Part shown: positions 61,098 through 64,000 of the stretch, one piece after another
Position numbering within the stretch: the stretch's first letter is position 1
Layout of the letters: each line of letters opens with the position of its first letter
From: Salipaludibacillus sp. CUR1
Lineage (GTDB): Bacteria; Bacillota; Bacilli; Bacillales; Salisediminibacteriaceae
DNA: 64,000 nt
Assembly: GCF_021028955.1 (NCBI RefSeq)
Contig: NZ_JAIWPE010000053.1
Location: forward strand, 62,001-126,000
Direction: 5' to 3'
The notes under the pieces: generated by a model
The model's database searches: none
The model's input: only the letters and a program-made list of their open reading frames with translations
Told to the model about the DNA's origin: nothing
Position numbers and translations under genes: made by a program

Positions 61098-61745
61098 CTA
61101 TCTCCTCTTTTCCAAAAGCTGCTCACTGACTTTGTAAAACGCGGTCGTGTTTTCTTCCACATCCTTCAGGCTCGTGTCTCCCATTAATTCGGTCAGTTCG
61201 TACCTCCCGTTTTTCCAGTGAAAAACAGCCAGGTCAGTAATGAGAATATCCGCCTGCCGGGTGGATGTTACCGGGTACGTGCATTCCTTAACAAATTTTG
61301 GTGTCCCGTCTTTTGCCACGTGATTCGTCGTAATAATTATTTTTTTTGCTCCGACGAGCAAGTCCATGGCGCCGCCTACGCCGATGATATCTTTGCCGGG
61401 GATCGCCCAGTTGGCGACCATTCCCTTGGAATCGACCTGGAGAGCGCCAAGAATGGCGACGTCGATATGGCCCCCGCGGATCATAGAAAAGGAATCGGCG
61501 CTGTGAAAGTAGGAGGCGCCGGCCGCTTCACCGACAGGGAGCTTGCCTGCATTCACTAACAGCGGATCGATATCTTCTTCAGCGACTGATGTGACGCCGA
61601 GAAGCCCGTTTTCCGTATGGAGATAGTAAGCGTCTTTGTCCAGATAATTAGCGACGAGAGTAGGGATGCCGATTCCCAGATTGATAATTGAGCAGGGGAC
61701 GAGTTGCTCCGCGGCTTTTTTGGCGATCCGTTCTTTAAATGTCAC
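61098..61745 (-). CDS. pcaJ: 3-oxoacid CoA-transferase, subunit B
   Basis: 215 residues. INLGIGIPTLVANYL and the catalytic glutamate in HTENGLLGV (near residue 45) identify the beta subunit of family I CoA-transferases. The AGKLPVGEAAGASYF and GVGGAMDLLVGAKK motifs follow. It transfers CoA from succinyl-CoA to 3-oxoadipate (or acetoacetate). It overlaps subunit A by eleven bases. Confidence 0.9.
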   Translation of the reverse strand: MTFKERIAKKAAEQLVPCSIINLGIGIPTLVANYLDKDAYYLHTENGLLGVTSVAEEDIDPLLVNAGKLPVGEAAGASYFHSADSFSMIRGGHIDVAILGALQVDSKGMVANWAIPGKDIIGVGGAMDLLVGAKKIIITTNHVAKDGTPKFVKECTYPVTSTRQADILITDLAVFHWKNGRYELTELMGDTSLKDVEENTTAFYKVSEQLLEKRR

Positions 61746-62430
61746 GTTCGACCACCCCTTCCCGCGTTAAAATGAGCCGGCTTTCGACAATCGCATCTAC
61801 ATACAGGTGAGGGGTGACGATTTCTTCTGGAGACAGGTCGCGCTCGTCTACTATTTCGTCAACCTCGGCGATAACATAATCGGCCGCTGACGCCATTAGC
61901 GGATTAAAATTTCTGGCTGTTTTGTAATAAATGAGGTTTCCTTTCAAATCTGCTTTCCACGCCCGGATAAGAGCCACATTCGCTTTTAACGGTTTCTCCA
62001 GCACGTATGTCTCTCCGTCAATCAGCTTCGTTTCTTTTCCGGCGGCCAGGTCGGTTCCTACGGCCGTTTTTGTATAAAAGCCGCCGATTCCGGCGCCGCC
62101 TGCACGAATCGCCTCGGAGAACGTCCCCTGAGGAAGGAGCTCCAGTTCCAGCAAGCCATCGTTGTACCATTTCGCTACTTCCCGGTTGCTCGTAAAATAG
62201 GAGCCGACGGCTTTTTTCAGCCGGTCCTGCCTCAGCAGAAGGCCTAATCCTTTTCCGGCTTCTCCAACGTTATTGCTGATAATGGTCAAGTTCCCGGCAT
62301 CGTGGCGTGTTAATGCGTCGATTAATGTTAACGGACTCCCGACAAGACCAAAGCCCCCCACCATCAGAGTGTCGCCAGTCTGCACTTTCATTATGACTTG
62401 CTCAGCTGTACTTATCTTATTAATGACCAT
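61735..62430 (-). CDS. pcaI: 3-oxoacid CoA-transferase, subunit A
   Basis: About 231 residues. GDTLMVGGFGLVGSPLTLI and GGAGIGGFYTKTAVGT with KETKLIDGETYVLEKPL identify the alpha subunit. It starts at ATG 62430, seven bases after GGAGGG inside the end of the hydrolase gene, and overlaps that gene by eleven bases, which indicates coupled translation. Confidence 0.9.
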   Translation of the reverse strand: MVINKISTAEQVIMKVQTGDTLMVGGFGLVGSPLTLIDALTRHDAGNLTIISNNVGEAGKGLGLLLRQDRLKKAVGSYFTSNREVAKWYNDGLLELELLPQGTFSEAIRAGGAGIGGFYTKTAVGTDLAAGKETKLIDGETYVLEKPLKANVALIRAWKADLKGNLIYYKTARNFNPLMASAADYVIAEVDEIVDERDLSPEEIVTPHLYVDAIVESRLILTREGVVERDI

Positions 62431-63274
62431 GCACAATGCCCTCCATCGTTAAAAAATTTTTAATTCGTTCGATAAGGTCAGGCTGGTTATTTAAAACGAT
62501 TTCATAATGATTCTGGGAAGTTTTTTCAACCTGCAATTCCTTGAACACGCGCTTTACCGGCTCATAGGATTTTTCTGTAAAAAGGGAGCGATTACCCGCG
62601 AGACTGCCGGTGGCAATCAAAAGGAAGACGGGGCAGGTGATCAAGCCTTGGAGGTCTGCAGGCTCAAACGCATAAAAACTTTCAAAATCCTTTTCAATCA
62701 GAGCAGGATCTGACTTATGACGCCAGCTGCTGCTGCCCCGTGCGAGTTCATAGCGCACATAATCTTCCATTCTGTCAGTCCAGTTCACGTTCAGTTTTCT
62801 GTAGAGGCTTCTCATATCCATTGCATAGCTGTCTTTCGAAGGATACGCCTTTTTCATTCTGTCAAGGGAGGGGAGGACTAGGTCCCTTGCCGTGTCATCC
62901 ACTTCCCCTGCGCCATCAAGCAGTACAAGTGCTTTCGGGATAATTGATTCATTAGCGGCTGCAAGCGCGCAAATATACGCCCCCATGGAATAGCCCATCA
63001 AAATGGGTCTCTCTATTTTCAGCGTGTAGATGAGAGCAGTTAAATCATCAGCATGCTTAAATATAGAAGTATCTTGAAGAGCAGGACCGCTGTTTCCGCG
63101 TCCCGGAAGGTCATAACTGATAAAGCGGAAGGTCCCGGCCAAGGCTTTCCGGTAATTCATAAACTGTTTATGGTGCCCGGTCAGCCCGTGGACAGCGATA
63201 ATGGTCCCTTTCGTCCCCGGTGAGTCCTCCACGTAAAGTGATCTGCCATTTTCCGTAACTATCTGCTGTCCCAT
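62420..63274 (-). CDS. Alpha/beta hydrolase, probable 3-oxoadipate enol-lactonase
   Basis: 284 residues. IIAVHGLTGHHKQF forms the oxyanion region and GYSMGAY (near residue 95) the nucleophile elbow. The acid may lie in LLIATGSLAG and the His in SQNHYEIV. The position between DUF3237 and the CoA-transferase suggests it opens the enol-lactone to 3-oxoadipate, as PcaD does. Sequence alone would also fit other esterases. AGAGAGGGTG precedes the ATG. Confidence 0.75.
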   Translation of the reverse strand: MGQQIVTENGRSLYVEDSPGTKGTIIAVHGLTGHHKQFMNYRKALAGTFRFISYDLPGRGNSGPALQDTSIFKHADDLTALIYTLKIERPILMGYSMGAYICALAAANESIIPKALVLLDGAGEVDDTARDLVLPSLDRMKKAYPSKDSYAMDMRSLYRKLNVNWTDRMEDYVRYELARGSSSWRHKSDPALIEKDFESFYAFEPADLQGLITCPVFLLIATGSLAGNRSLFTEKSYEPVKRVFKELQVEKTSQNHYEIVLNNQPDLIERIKNFLTMEGIVHGH

Positions 63275-63300
63275 TAGACTAGCACCCTCTCTATCTTTAG

Positions 63301-63768
63301 TTATTCCACCGTATAGATGGAGTAGTTGACCCGGTCCGGCAGGCGGATCCCCTTTGAAATAAACACCCGTTTGTTTAGCCAGTCATACTTTTCTGAGGCT
63401 GTTTCGAAAATGGGGGAGGTCCTGAAGTAATAGTCATCCGGATCGACTGCTTCATTCCGGTCCAGCCGGGCGAGTACGTCGGGTTCGCCTGTCCGGATCC
63501 CCCGGTAAGTCATCATAATGAGGTCTTCTTCTTCCGTCTGTAAAAGGATGCGCACATTTTGAATAATTGTCCCGTCGTCACGGACGGTAATCCAGTCATC
63601 CCCGCCGGGCACCACGTCTGCATTTAAATGGTCTCCACGCAGCGCGCCGCCGGTGACACGTATAATCCGCCTTGTACCGTTTGGCGTTTTACCAGGCAGA
63701 TGGGCACCTTCAATGGTCAACTCCATGTCTGCTAAAAACGAAAGGGAAGGAGCAGGCAAATGTCTCAT
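63301..63768 (-). CDS. DUF3237 (UPF0311) family protein
   Basis: 155 residues, a beta-barrel-like small protein with LSFLADMELTIEGAHLPGKT at the start, GGALRGDHLNADVVPGGDDW in the centre and FRTSPIFETASEKYDWLNKR near the end, the DUF3237 hallmarks. Function unknown. The conserved charged residues (Arg in GTRRIIRV, Asp/His of RGDHLNAD) look like an active-site pocket. Its ATG overlaps the stop of the muconate cycloisomerase gene (TAATG), so they are translated together. Confidence 0.8.
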   Translation of the reverse strand: MRHLPAPSLSFLADMELTIEGAHLPGKTPNGTRRIIRVTGGALRGDHLNADVVPGGDDWITVRDDGTIIQNVRILLQTEEEDLIMMTYRGIRTGEPDVLARLDRNEAVDPDDYYFRTSPIFETASEKYDWLNKRVFISKGIRLPDRVNYSIYTVE

Positions 63769-64000
63769 TAGTGAACGCCTCCCACTTTTTCTTTTCTCGC
63801 GTATAACTGGACTTTCTGTTCATCCAGTTCGATCCCAAGCCCGGGCTTATCCGGTACATAAATTTGCCCTTCCTTGCAGACGACCGGGTCCCGGACGATC
63901 TCATCAGCAAGCCAGTCCGGCCCGAATAATTCACAGCCGTAATCCAGATTAGGAATTGAGCCGTAAGCGTGCAGGCAGGCGGCCGTTCCGATGGAGCTTT
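63768..64000 (-). CDS. Muconate cycloisomerase / enolase-superfamily protein, C-terminal fragment
   Basis: The 77 C-terminal residues of a gene that runs beyond the window. SSIGTAACLHAYGSIPNLDY and ELFGPDWLADEIVRDPVVCK, then VPDKPGLGIELDEQKV, match the end of the mandelate racemase/muconate lactonizing family. In this cluster it most likely lactonises cis,cis-muconate or a derivative. The end YARKEKVGGVH overlaps the start of the DUF3237 gene. Confidence 0.75.
   Translation of the reverse strand, partial: SSIGTAACLHAYGSIPNLDYGCELFGPDWLADEIVRDPVVCKEGQIYVPDKPGLGIELDEQKVQLYARKEKVGGVH

Overview
The window is chromosomal DNA of a low- to mid-G+C Gram-positive bacterium of the family Bacillaceae. 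The support is strong AGGAGG-type ribosome sites with many GTG/TTG starts, SigB- and SigA-type promoters, a CcpA-like cre site, YflT/DUF2382 stress proteins, a CarD/YdeB-like protein, LysM/SleB wall enzymes and an intergenic palindrome typical of Bacillaceae. A NaChBac-type sodium channel, acidic secreted proteins and an SwrC-like pump fit a salt-tolerant or alkaliphilic species; that last point is inference. No phage, insertion sequence, CRISPR array or rRNA gene was found.

Layout. 0-2 kb: two paralogous SigB-type stress genes. 2.3-4.6 kb: polar amino-acid ABC importer. 4.6-6.7 kb: a cysteine-free YeeE/YedE membrane protein and a DUF1883 gene broken by one in-frame stop. 6.8-24 kb: mixed housekeeping and accessory genes (alpha-amylase, DIP1984 family, RlmD-type rRNA methyltransferase, VanZ-like, small membrane proteins, hydrolase, amine oxidase, CarD, RND efflux, ring-cleaving dioxygenase, STAS protein, sodium channel, VOC protein) and a tRNA-like element. 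24-34 kb: an operon for binding protein, two permeases, GH3, GH94 and LacI, matching the arrangement known for beta-1,2-glucan (sophoro-oligosaccharide) use in Listeria innocua. 34-39 kb: GntR, TRAP transporter and a proline-racemase-family enzyme. 39-45 kb: two LysM wall proteins sharing an N-terminal module, a 21-bp tandem repeat array, a lipoprotein fusing a ComEC-like metallo-beta-lactamase to ComEA-like helix-hairpin-helix, a DUF3006 partner, and secreted proteins. 45-50 kb: sorbitol PTS operon led by a SorC-type regulator and followed by a fructose-6-phosphate-aldolase-like gene. 50.6-59.5 kb: PucR regulator and two molybdopterin oxidoreductase modules with a TorD chaperone. 59.7 kb: Bacillaceae palindromic repeat. 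59.9-64 kb: visibly G+C-richer beta-ketoadipate-type operon, cut by the window edge.

How the genes work together. The glucan operon imports short beta-1,2-glucans, trims them (GH3) and phosphorolyses them (GH94). The sorbitol operon makes sorbitol-6-P, oxidises it to fructose-6-P and may cleave that to dihydroxyacetone and glyceraldehyde-3-P. The last operon would carry muconate to succinyl-CoA and acetyl-CoA, but lacks a recognisable muconolactone isomerase; a DUF3237 protein occupies the place where one would be expected. The most interesting items are that DUF3237 gap, the 21-bp array with an internal alternation of unit types, the cysteine-free YeeE-like transporter, the racemase with Cys replaced by Gly, and the paired Mo enzymes with different predicted metal ligands and export signals.
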